A DNA stretch of 8,934 bases from the NCBI GenBank assembly GCA_030040825.1, contig JASHSY010000323.1, positions 1 to 8,934 of the forward strand. Direction: 5' to 3'. The notes below the pieces were generated by a model. That model saw nothing but the letters and a program-made list of their open reading frames with translations. It was not told the DNA's origin and searched no databases. The position numbers and the translations under genes are program-made. The DNA comes from Xanthobacteraceae bacterium (GTDB taxonomy: Bacteria; Pseudomonadota; Alphaproteobacteria; Rhizobiales; Xanthobacteraceae). Below, one piece after another: positions 1 through 4,987 of the stretch. Within the stretch, counting starts at the first letter, position 1. The number at the start of each line of letters is the position of its first letter.

Positions 1-159
1 GCGCGCATCAAGCGCCGGAACGGCTTTCACCTTCTCCGCAGGGATCGGCAGCACCGTTCGGCTGCCGGCCGGCGTCTGAGCGCGCGCACCGGTGATCGAG
101 GCGAACGCTCCGAGGAGCGCCGTCTTTGCTGTCGTCAACAGCAGCTTGCGACGGTTCAT
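1..159 (-). CDS. N-terminus of an exported protein with Tat-type signal peptide (partial)
   Basis: Only the first 53 residues are in the window; the rest lies beyond position 1. The protein begins MNRRKLLLTTAKTALLGAFA and continues to an ARA-Q cleavage-like site near residue 27. A paired arginine followed by a hydrophobic stretch suggests export by the Tat pathway, though the Sec route cannot be excluded. The start is supported by AAGGAG on the minus strand (167-172), about 7 bases before the ATG. The mature start (TPAGSRTVLPIP...VPALDAR) has no catalytic motif. From memory it slightly resembles the linker before the catalytic domain of some rhizobial arylsulfatases, but that is a guess. The overlapping minus-strand frame up to 313 lacks a signal peptide and reads as noise, so this frame is preferred. 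Confidence 0.7.
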   Translation of the reverse strand, partial: MNRRKLLLTTAKTALLGAFASITGARAQTPAGSRTVLPIPAEKVKAVPALDAR

Positions 160-234
160 GGCGTAGCTCCTTCGTCATCGCGGCAACGGTCTGCCGCTTT
201 TGCAGGACGTAGCAAGGATTGTTCAATTCGACGA

Positions 235-244
235 CACAATTGTG
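235..244. promoter_or_regulatory. 10-bp palindrome upstream of the exported-protein gene
   Basis: CACAATTGTG is a perfect palindrome about 76 bases upstream of the minus-strand start at 159. It could be a small operator or chance. I found no convincing -35/-10 pair between it and the start codon. The rest of the 160-429 gap shows only a short CCGGC-TT-GCCGG hairpin (291-302) and no gene. Confidence 0.2.
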
Positions 245-429
245 GCGCACGTAAAGGGGCATACCGAACGTTGCGTTACGCACGCCATGTCCGGCTTGCC
301 GGAAGGCCGACATCTACAATGCAGTCGCACGTAAGATTTTCGCGACGGAAGCGATGGAGTGCTATTCGGTTTCGCTAGCGTGGGACTTTGTCAGAGAAAA
401 CCGCGCAGAATCAAACCCGAATTTGGTGG

Positions 430-505
430 TGGTGCCCAGGGGCGGAATTGAACCACCGACACCTGCATTTTCAGTGCAGTGCTCTACCAACTGAGCTACC
501 TGGGC
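430..505 (-). tRNA. tRNA-Phe (anticodon GAA), CCA encoded
   Basis: Read on the minus strand this 76-base stretch folds as a complete tRNA. The acceptor arm is GCCCAGG paired with CCTGGGC. The D stem is GCTC/GAGC with loop AGTTGGTA. The anticodon stem is CTGCA/TGCAG around loop CTGAAAA, giving anticodon GAA for phenylalanine. The T stem is GGTGG/CCGCC (one G-T pair) with loop TTCAATT. The discriminator base and CCA end (ACCA) are encoded at 430-433. It lies downstream of yacG, separated by a palindromic repeat, and has its own promoter. No U-rich terminator is evident after it. Confidence 0.97.
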
Positions 506-550
506 CCACGCTCTGTCGCGAAGCCGATCGAGACCTCGCGCAAGCGCGCG

Positions 551-579
551 GTTATAGAGACTGCCTTTCCGGCTGTCCA
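551..579 (-). promoter_or_regulatory. Sigma70-type promoter of the tRNA-Phe gene
   Basis: On the minus strand TGGACA (574-579) and TATAAC (551-556) are separated by exactly 17 bases; each matches 5 of 6 consensus positions. The -10 box lies 45 bases upstream of the mature tRNA 5' end, leaving a short leader for RNase P to remove. The promoter begins only about 15 bases from the repeat at 595-723, so the repeat does not interrupt it. Confidence 0.7.
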
Positions 580-594
580 GAATGCACCCTTTCT

Positions 595-723
595 CGTCAT
601 CGCCGGGCCGGCGCGAAGCGCCGAGACCCGGTGATCCATCTGTGCGCACGGGAACAGATAGATTGCCGGATCATAGGCGAGCGAAGCGACGCCGTTCTTC
701 GAACGCTATGCCCGGCAATGACG
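595..723. repeat. Dispersed-type intergenic palindromic element between yacG and tRNA-Phe
   Basis: The ends are inverted copies: CGTCATCGCCGGGC (595-608) against GCCCGGCAATGACG (710-723), 13 of 14 matching. Inside are further hairpins: CGGCGC-GAA-GCGCCG (609-623), an imperfect 16-base arm pair at 628-643 and 654-669 around the palindrome GTGCGCAC (642-649), and GTTC-TTC-GAAC near 694-704. This nested architecture and the CGTCATTGCCGGGC-type ends are what I remember of a short repeat scattered between genes in Bradyrhizobium and Rhodopseudomonas. There is no open frame of its own. The copy number in this genome cannot be seen here. Confidence 0.7.
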
Positions 724-734
724 AAGAATTTAGA

Positions 735-929
735 TTAGTTCGGGGCCTCGCCACCCTCGTCGCGCCGCTCGTCCTCCTCCTCGTCTTCCGTCACCGGAAC
801 CGCGTAGACGCCGGAGAGCCAGCGGTTGAGATCGACGTCAGCGCAGCGGCGCGAGCAGAACGGACGAAACGGCGCGGCAACCGGCTTGCCGCAGATCGGA
901 CAGGCGCTCCCTCGCTTCGCCTCGGGCAT
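735..929 (-). CDS. yacG: DNA gyrase inhibitor YacG (zinc-finger protein)
   Basis: A 64-residue protein with the four-cysteine zinc ribbon of YacG: C10-P-I-C13 ... C25-S-R-R-C29, followed by the family's ADVDLNRWLSG segment. The family binds zinc and, in E. coli, inhibits DNA gyrase by contacting the GyrB side. The tail is strongly acidic and hydrophilic (EDEEEDERRDEGGE), common in alphaproteobacterial members. I start it at the ATG at 929 (MPEAKRGSACPIC). An in-frame GTG at 947 would add six residues (MSHICW); neither start has a clear ribosome binding site. The gene follows maf but is separated from it by a palindromic repeat, so transcription probably continues from the maf operon across the repeat. 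Confidence 0.88.
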   Translation of the reverse strand: MPEAKRGSACPICGKPVAAPFRPFCSRRCADVDLNRWLSGVYAVPVTEDEEEDERRDEGGEAPN

Positions 930-970
930 CCAACAAATATGGGACACGCGGCGGGCGCTGCCAACCTACC

Positions 971-1059
971 GTCATGGCCGGACTCGTTCCGGCCATCCAC
1001 GACTTTGGCAGGGCCGTAGCTGAAAGACGTGGATGCCCGCGACGGAGCGCGGGCATGAC
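971..1059. repeat. Dispersed-type double-hairpin element between maf and yacG
   Basis: Two perfect hairpins flank a spacer: ATGGCCGG/CCGGCCAT (974-981, 989-996) and ATGCCCGCG/CGCGGGCAT (1033-1041, 1048-1056). They are tied together by ATCCACG (995-1001) pairing with CGTGGAT (1028-1034), and by outer GTCATG/CATGAC. From memory this is a very common intergenic element of Bradyrhizobium-type genomes, often near gene ends. It begins four bases after the maf stop codon in the direction of transcription and ends 24-42 bases before yacG, depending on the start chosen. It could act as a processing or termination signal. Confidence 0.75.
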
Positions 1060-1062
1060 AGG

Positions 1063-1686
1063 CTACAGCGCATTGAGCCAGCCGAAATGGATCGGGTAGC
1101 CTTCGCCGCCGAGCAGCGTCAACGTCTCGTAGAGCGGCAGCCCGACGATGTTGGAGTATGAGCCGACGATCTTGACAATGAACGACCCGGCGATGCCTTG
1201 TGCGGCATAACCGCCGGCCTTGCCGCGCCATTCTCCGGACGCCAGATAAGCCTCGATGTCTTCGGCTGACAGTCGCTTGAACCGAACCCGCGTTTCGACC
1301 AGCCGCTGCCGAAAGGTCTCCCGCGGCGTCACCAGGCAGATGGCGGTGTGAACGCGGTGATTGCGTCCGGACAATAGCCGCAGACATTGCGCCGCTTCGT
1401 CGAGCAATTCGGTTTTCGGCAAGATGCGGCGGCCGACCGCGACGACGGTATCGGCGGCGAGCACGAAGGAACCCTTCAGCTCCTCGTCGATCCGCACCAT
1501 CGCCAACGCCGTCTCGGCCTTCTGTCGGGCGAGCCGGGTGGCGCAAGCGCGCGGCAACTCGCCGCGTTTCGGCGTCTCGTCGATATCGGCCGGACGCAGC
1601 GCGTCGGGCTCGATCCCGGCCTGATTGATCAGCGACAGCCGGCGCGGCGAGCCGGAGGCAAGAACGAATTTGGCGCGGCCAATCAT
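1063..1686 (-). CDS. maf: Maf family nucleotide pyrophosphatase (probable dTTP/UTP type)
   Basis: A 207-residue Maf protein, full length for the family. Maf enzymes hydrolyse nucleoside triphosphates to monophosphates and pyrophosphate, removing damaged or excess nucleotides; overexpression can block septation, hence the name. Visible motifs are LASGSPRR (9-16, phosphate-binding loop), DETPKRGE (36-43), the catalytic-site AADTVV (77-82, D79) and GKAGGYAAQG (155-164). The K...Q form of the last motif fits the YhdE-like dTTP/UTP branch rather than the YceF-like m7GTP branch; that assignment is inference. Its ATG overlaps the infA stop (ATGA at 1683-1686), so the two are translationally coupled. 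The protein ends HFGWLNAL, immediately before the palindromic element. Confidence 0.93.
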   Translation of the reverse strand: MIGRAKFVLASGSPRRLSLINQAGIEPDALRPADIDETPKRGELPRACATRLARQKAETALAMVRIDEELKGSFVLAADTVVAVGRRILPKTELLDEAAQCLRLLSGRNHRVHTAICLVTPRETFRQRLVETRVRFKRLSAEDIEAYLASGEWRGKAGGYAAQGIAGSFIVKIVGSYSNIVGLPLYETLTLLGGEGYPIHFGWLNAL

Positions 1687-1916
1687 TTGAACCGATAGGT
1701 GATGCGGCCCTTGGTCAGATCACAAGGCGTCATATCGTAAGGCGTCATCTCGACCAAAACCTTGTCGCCGGCCAGGACACGGATGCGGTTCTTGCGCATG
1801 CGGCCGGCGGTATGCGCGATGATCTCATGTTCAGTTTCGAGTTTGACGTGGAAGGTGGCGTTCGGGAGCAGCTCCGTCACGATATCGGGAAATTGCAGAA
1901 GTTCTTCCTTCGCCAT
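1683..1916 (-). CDS. infA: Translation initiation factor IF-1, with a five-residue internal duplication
   Basis: A 77-residue S1/OB-fold protein starting MAKEELLQFPDIVTELLPNA and carrying AHTAGRMRKNRIRVLAGDKVLVEMTPYD, typical of bacterial IF-1. IF-1 binds the ribosomal A site of the 30S subunit and helps IF-2 and IF-3 select the initiator tRNA. The start at 1916 is set by homology; the frame stays open to 2066 but the extension is not IF-1-like. The usual length is about 72 residues. The excess comes from TPYDMTPCDLTKGRI, where TPYDLTKGRI is normal, caused by a 15-bp tandem duplication (1719-1748). The frame is intact, so it is probably functional. The stop overlaps the maf start by four bases. 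No strong ribosome binding site is visible. Confidence 0.95.
   Translation of the reverse strand: MAKEELLQFPDIVTELLPNATFHVKLETEHEIIAHTAGRMRKNRIRVLAGDKVLVEMTPYDMTPCDLTKGRITYRFK
1719..1748 (-). repeat. 15-bp in-frame tandem duplication inside infA
   Basis: On the minus strand ATGACGCCTTACGAT (1734-1748) is followed at once by ATGACGCCTTGTGAT (1719-1733). The units match at 13 of 15 bases and encode MTPYD then MTPCD. The two differences sit together in one codon (TAC to TGT, Tyr to Cys). The insert falls in the turn between the last two strands of the OB fold. Confidence 0.9.
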
Positions 1917-2016
1917 TCGCCGCCCGGACCTGTGCGCCCTGCGGCCGCGATCAATGTCCGGAATCACGGCCGAAATCGGCGCGGAAGCTAGCGGATGACG
2001 TGGGATTCCACAATCT

Positions 2017-2042
2017 CTTACCCTGCCCTGGAGGGGGGTAAG
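2017..2042 (-). terminator. Hairpin between the phosphatase gene and infA (possible weak terminator or leader structure)
   Basis: Read on the minus strand, CTTACCC and GGGTAAG pair (2036-2042 with 2017-2023), with an inner CCC/GGG stem. It begins 21 bases after the phosphatase stop codon. There is no U-run after it, so intrinsic termination is uncertain. A weak infA promoter candidate lies just downstream: TTGTGG (2008-2013), 17 bases, TAGCTT (1985-1990). The whole gap is 1917-2062. Confidence 0.35.
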
Positions 2043-2062
2043 GTGAACTTGCGGCAGCGCAT

Positions 2063-2536
2063 TCACTCATTCACCGGCCGCGGTCGCGCGAACCGCTGGC
2101 GCAGCTTGCTCATCAGCTGATCGCGGACCGCGCGATAGGCGTCGAGCCGCTGCTCGCGGCTGCCTTCAACGTCGGTCGGATCGACGGTTGGCCAATATTC
2201 CACATCGGCGCCGCTGGTCCGGGTGAGTTCGAGCGCCCGATGGTGCGCTTCCGGCGACAGCGTCACAATCAGATCGAAATTGAGCCCCTCCAGATCGTCA
2301 AGCTCCTCGAAGGTGATCGGCTTATGGCGCGAAATGTCGATACCGATCTCGGCCATGACCGCGACCGCGAACGGATCGAGTTCGCCCTTGCGGGAGCCGG
2401 CGGAGCCGACATAGATCGAGCGGCCGAACATCTGCGCAAACAACCCCGCCGCGATTGGCGAACGCACCGAGTTGAGACCACAGGCAAACAGCACCGCTAG
2501 CGGTTGGGTAGCGGCTCGCGTCGGCGACGTCGGCAT
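2063..2536 (-). CDS. Low-molecular-weight phosphatase family protein
   Basis: A 157-residue protein of the low-molecular-weight protein-tyrosine phosphatase / arsenate-reductase fold. The phosphate-binding loop is C19-GLNSV-R25-S, a proper CX5R(S) motif in which Cys19 would be the nucleophile and Arg25 binds phosphate. VDP (D119) near the C-terminus is the likely general acid. LFACGLNSVRSPIAAGL, VGSAGSRKGELDPFAVAVMAEIGIDIS and LIVTLSPEAHH follow the family pattern. The Asn-Ser-Val core differs from classical eukaryotic LMW-PTPs and fits the alphaproteobacterial group located beside hisD and infA, whose substrate is unknown to me. Its ATG is six bases after the UPF0262 stop, so they are co-transcribed. 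Arsenate reduction cannot be excluded, but no ars genes are nearby. Confidence 0.88.
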   Translation of the reverse strand: MPTSPTRAATQPLAVLFACGLNSVRSPIAAGLFAQMFGRSIYVGSAGSRKGELDPFAVAVMAEIGIDISRHKPITFEELDDLEGLNFDLIVTLSPEAHHRALELTRTSGADVEYWPTVDPTDVEGSREQRLDAYRAVRDQLMSKLRQRFARPRPVNE

Positions 2537-2542
2537 CGCCGC

Positions 2543-3037
2543 TCATCCCTTCCAGTGCAGCACCGTCACCAGCGTGAACAGTCGCCGCGCGGTGTCGAAA
2601 TCGAGGTCCACTTTGCGCTTGAGGCGTTCCATCAGCACGCGCGAGCCGTCGTCGTGCAATGAGCGGCGCGCCATGTCGAGCGCTTCGATTCGGTCCGGCG
2701 TCGCACCGCGGATCGCCGCGTAATAGCTGTCGCAGACGGTGAAATAATCTTTCACGATGCGGCGAAACGGCGCCAGCGATAGCAGATGCGCGATCACCGG
2801 CTTACCGCCTTCGAGGCGGATGTCAAAAACCAGCCGGTTGCCGTCGATAGCGAGGTTGAGCACGTAAGGGCCGCCATCATGACTGCTCGGCCGGAACGAA
2901 TTGTTCTCAATCAGATCGTAGATCGCGACGGCGCGCTCGTGCTCGACGTCGGGGCTCGACCGCCCGATCGAGGATTCGTCGAGTGTCACCGCCACCAGGC
3001 GGCCGGTTTTGTTATTGTCGCGATCGTCCCGCGCCAT
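2543..3037 (-). CDS. UPF0262 family protein
   Basis: A 164-residue protein of unknown function that I recognise as UPF0262, found mainly in Hyphomicrobiales next to hisD. It begins MARDDRDNNKTGRLVAVTLD, has conserved-looking segments ERAVAIYDLIENNSF, YVLNLAIDGNRLVFDIR, PFRRIVKDYFTVCDSYYAAIR and ALDMARRSLHDDGS, and ends FTLVTVLHWKG. It has no signal peptide or membrane segment, so it is probably cytoplasmic. No catalytic motif stands out. The start at 3037 is the first ATG after the intergenic repeat. The phosphatase gene follows six bases after the stop, forming an operon; the 90-base gap to hisD is mostly a palindromic element. Confidence 0.87.
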   Translation of the reverse strand: MARDDRDNNKTGRLVAVTLDESSIGRSSPDVEHERAVAIYDLIENNSFRPSSHDGGPYVLNLAIDGNRLVFDIRLEGGKPVIAHLLSLAPFRRIVKDYFTVCDSYYAAIRGATPDRIEALDMARRSLHDDGSRVLMERLKRKVDLDFDTARRLFTLVTVLHWKG

Positions 3038-3048
3038 GAGCCGCCATC

Positions 3049-3124
3049 AGGGCATGATCCGCAAAAGCCTGCGCTTGGACTTGATCCGCGGGTGGAAGCC
3101 GGCGTTCCGAAAAGCTCATGCTCC
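3049..3124. repeat. Dispersed-type element between hisD and the UPF0262 gene
   Basis: The stretch begins AGGGCATGATCCGCAAAAG and ends CCGAAAAGCTCATGCTCC. On the minus strand it reads GGAGCATGAGCTTTTCGG... to ...GGATCATGCCCT, so GCATGA/TCATGC at the ends are inverted. From memory this matches a frequent intergenic repeat of Bradyrhizobium and Rhodopseudomonas of the form GAGCATGATC...TTTTCGGA...GATCATGCTC. It starts four bases after the hisD stop and ends 11 bases before the UPF0262 start. Confidence 0.65.
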
Positions 3125-3127
3125 ACT

Positions 3128-4420
3128 CTATCTGTTAAGCCGGATGGCGACCGAGCGGGCGTGCGCTTCGAGCCCCTCGGCATTGCCGAGCGTAATCGCC
3201 GCGTCGGCGAGTGCGCGCAGCTGTTCCGGACCGCACTTGAGGATGGAGGTGCGTTTCATGAAATCAAGCGCGCCCAGCCCGGAGGAGAAGCGCGCCGAGC
3301 GGGCCGTCGGCAGCACGTGGTTCGAGCCGCCAACGTAGTCGCCGATTGCTTCCGGCGTGTGCGGGCCGATGAAGATGGCGCCGGCGTTACGGACGCGGCC
3401 GGCGAGCGCTTCACCGTCGGCGGCAACAATTTCCAGATGCTCGGGCGCGATCGCATCGACGAGCGGCAGCGCCTGTTCCAGACCTTCGGCCAGAATCACC
3501 GCGCCGAAGTCGCGCCACGATGCGCCAGCGATCTTACCGCGTGCAAGATTTTTCAGCGCGCTCTCGACTGCCCGCTCGACCGTACCGGCTAATGTTGCAT
3601 CGTCAGTGATCAGGATCGCCTGCGCGCTTTCGTCATGCTCGGCTTGCGCCAACAGATCGGCGGCGATCCAGTCGGCATTGCCGGTCCGGTCGGCCAGGAT
3701 CAATACCTCGGACGGCCCGGCGATCATGTCGATGCCGACCTTGCCGAACACAAGACGCTTGGCGGCGGCGACATAGGCGTTGCCGGGACCGACGATCTTG
3801 TCGACCGGTGCGATGGTGGCGGTGCCGTATGCGAGTGCGGCGATCGCCTGCGCGCCGCCGACGCGATAAATCTCGTCGATGCCGGCGATTTTCGCCGCTG
3901 CCAGCACTAACGGCGCCAGCACGCCGTCCGGCGCCGGCACGGTCATGACCAGTCGCGGTACGCCGGCCACTTTTGCCGGCACCGCGTTCATCAGCACCGA
4001 GGACGGATAGGCGGCGGTACCACCGGGAACATACAGACCGACCGCTGCGATCGCGCTCCAGCGCGCACCGAGCTCGACGCCGAGTTTGTCGACGAAGCGA
4101 TCGTCCTGCGGCAGCTGCCGGCGGTGAAACGCCTCGATCCGATCGCGGGCAAAATGCAGTGCGTCGAGCGCGCTGGGCGCACAGGCCGCAAGCGCCGCTG
4201 CGATCTCCGAAGCCTTGACCCGAAGCCCGGAGCCGTGCGGATCGAAGCGGTCGAGCTTGCGGGTATAGTCGCGTAGCGCAGCATCGCCGCGCGCGGCTAC
4301 GTCGGCAACAATAGCGCGCACGGCGACCTCGACGTCGGCCGAGGTTTCCCGCTTGGTGGCGAGAAAGCCGTGAAATTTTTCGGCAAAATCGGCGGCGCGG
4401 GTGTCGAGACGGATGGCCAT
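3128..4420 (-). CDS. hisD: Histidinol dehydrogenase HisD
   Basis: A 430-residue enzyme, normal length, catalysing the last two steps of histidine biosynthesis: L-histidinol to L-histidinal to L-histidine with two NAD+. The residues expected from the E. coli enzyme are present: Zn ligands Q259, H262 (AQAEHDESAQ), D361 (GDYVGGSNHVLPT) and H420 (EGLEAHARSVAIRL), and the catalytic pair E327-H328 (APEHLEI). The NAD-binding and core motifs VGLYVPGGTAAYPSSVLMNAVPAKVAGV (127-154) and KIVGPGNAYVAAAKRLVFGKVGIDMIAGPSEVLILAD (208-244) are intact. The start at 4420 has AAGG about seven bases upstream. The gene is cytoplasmic, heads the minus-strand block, and is probably read from the extended -10 promoter at 4481-4489. 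No other his gene is in the window. Confidence 0.97.
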   Translation of the reverse strand: MAIRLDTRAADFAEKFHGFLATKRETSADVEVAVRAIVADVAARGDAALRDYTRKLDRFDPHGSGLRVKASEIAAALAACAPSALDALHFARDRIEAFHRRQLPQDDRFVDKLGVELGARWSAIAAVGLYVPGGTAAYPSSVLMNAVPAKVAGVPRLVMTVPAPDGVLAPLVLAAAKIAGIDEIYRVGGAQAIAALAYGTATIAPVDKIVGPGNAYVAAAKRLVFGKVGIDMIAGPSEVLILADRTGNADWIAADLLAQAEHDESAQAILITDDATLAGTVERAVESALKNLARGKIAGASWRDFGAVILAEGLEQALPLVDAIAPEHLEIVAADGEALAGRVRNAGAIFIGPHTPEAIGDYVGGSNHVLPTARSARFSSGLGALDFMKRTSILKCGPEQLRALADAAITLGNAEGLEAHARSVAIRLNR

Positions 4421-4480
4421 GTTTGCCTTGCAGATAACGCGTTGTGCGCGCGATGCGGCGACGCGTATCAGGTCCCTTTT

Positions 4481-4489
4481 ATTATAACA
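4481..4489 (-). promoter_or_regulatory. Extended -10 promoter candidate for hisD
   Basis: On the minus strand TGTTATAAT gives a perfect TATAAT with the TGn extension. It is 60 bases upstream of the hisD ATG, leaving a leader of about 50 bases. No good -35 hexamer is seen at 15-19 bases, which an extended -10 can tolerate. It overlaps the palindrome at 4481-4497. Confidence 0.5.
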
Positions 4490-4497
4490 ATTCTAAT
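4481..4497. promoter_or_regulatory. Irr-box (ICE)-like palindrome in the hisD / iron-module divergent region
   Basis: ATTATAA-CAA-TTCTAAT: the right arm reversed is ATTAGAA, so the arms agree at 6 of 7 positions. Against the consensus TTTAGAA-N3-TTCTAAA that I remember for the Irr iron-control element, 11 of 14 specified bases match. It lies 107 bases upstream of the cupredoxin start, in front of genes predicted to import iron, in a lineage that uses Irr. The consensus is from memory and binding is inference. A forward -10-like TCTAAT (4492-4497) is part of the site, and TTGACA (4532-4537) lies further down without a good -10. Confidence 0.45.
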
Positions 4498-4603
4498 CTT
4501 CAGCGGTTCGGACTTGGTTCAGGTTTTCCGATTGACAAAGGATTCGCCGTTCACCAATTCCTCGTATATCTCAGTTACTAAACGGCGGCGATCAGTCCCT
4601 GCG

Positions 4604-4966
4604 ATGGCCATGATAAGAAGCATAGGAAGCGCACTTGCGTTGTTGAGTTCGATGCTGCTTGCGTCGCTTGTTGTTACGAGCGCGATCGCGGCACGTGCCG
4701 AGGAACCGGTGACGCTCACACTTACAATCAAGGATCATCGGTTCGAGCCGGCCGAACTGCATGCGCCCGCGGGTAAACCGATCACGTTCGTCGTCAAGAA
4801 CCTCAATACCAGCGCCTCCGAGATCGAGAGCGACGCACTGCATTTCGAGAAAGTGATTCCGGCCGGCGGCGAGGGTACCGTGCATGTGCGGCCGCTGTCG
4901 CCCGGCCGCTATAACTTTTTCGATGATTTTCACCATGCCACCCAGGGTTATCTGGTCGTGCCATGA
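4604..4966 (+). CDS. Periplasmic cupredoxin-like protein, partner of FTR1 permease
   Basis: A 120-residue precursor with a signal peptide (about residues 1-32, MAMIRSIGSALALLSSMLLA... ending near ARA-EE), then a single small beta-sandwich of the Cupredoxin_1 type: VTLTLTIKDHRFEPAELHAPAGKPITFVVKNLNTSASEIES, ending GRYNFFDDFHHATQGYLVVP. It contains no cysteine, so it cannot form a classical type-1 copper centre; E73, E75, H80, D107-D108, H110-H111 are candidate metal ligands. Such proteins sit beside FTR1 permeases (FtrB/EfeO-like context) and are thought to handle Cu or Fe in the periplasm. Its stop is 21 bases before the FTR1 start, so they form an operon. Start alternatives are ATG 4604 and ATG 4610; neither has a strong ribosome binding site. 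The frame is open upstream to 4370, but only as antisense of hisD. Confidence 0.85.
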   Translation: MAMIRSIGSALALLSSMLLASLVVTSAIAARAEEPVTLTLTIKDHRFEPAELHAPAGKPITFVVKNLNTSASEIESDALHFEKVIPAGGEGTVHVRPLSPGRYNFFDDFHHATQGYLVVP

Positions 4967-4987
4967 CCATAAACGAATGAGGTGCCT

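Noticed and set aside
8..313. A 101-codon minus-strand frame overlapping the exported protein at the left edge
   Set aside because: The alternative frame starting at 159 has a strong ribosome binding site and a proper signal peptide; this one has neither.
595..723. Possible CRISPR array or rho-independent terminator for the tRNA
   Set aside because: There are no regularly spaced direct repeats, and the element is upstream of the tRNA on the transcribed strand, so it cannot terminate it.
582..1019. Plus-strand frame across the repeats and yacG
   Set aside because: It mostly translates palindromic repeat DNA and the antisense of yacG.
791..1546. A 251-codon minus-strand frame overlapping yacG, the repeat and maf
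   Set aside because: It is a frame-shifted shadow of maf and yacG, arginine-rich and unstructured; maf is unmistakable in the other frame.
1917..2066. N-terminal extension of IF-1 up to an upstream start
   Set aside because: The extra 50 residues are not IF-1-like, and MAKEE at 1916 is the standard start of the family.
2786..3592. A 268-codon open frame on the plus strand antisense to hisD and UPF0262
   Set aside because: It covers the ends of two clear genes and the repeat between them, and its composition is that of high-GC antisense shadow with no recognisable motif.
4532..4570. TTGACA as the -35 box of the cupredoxin promoter
   Set aside because: The hexamer is perfect but no acceptable -10 lies 16-18 bases after it; TATATC at 4565 is 27 bases away. 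It is kept only as a remark.
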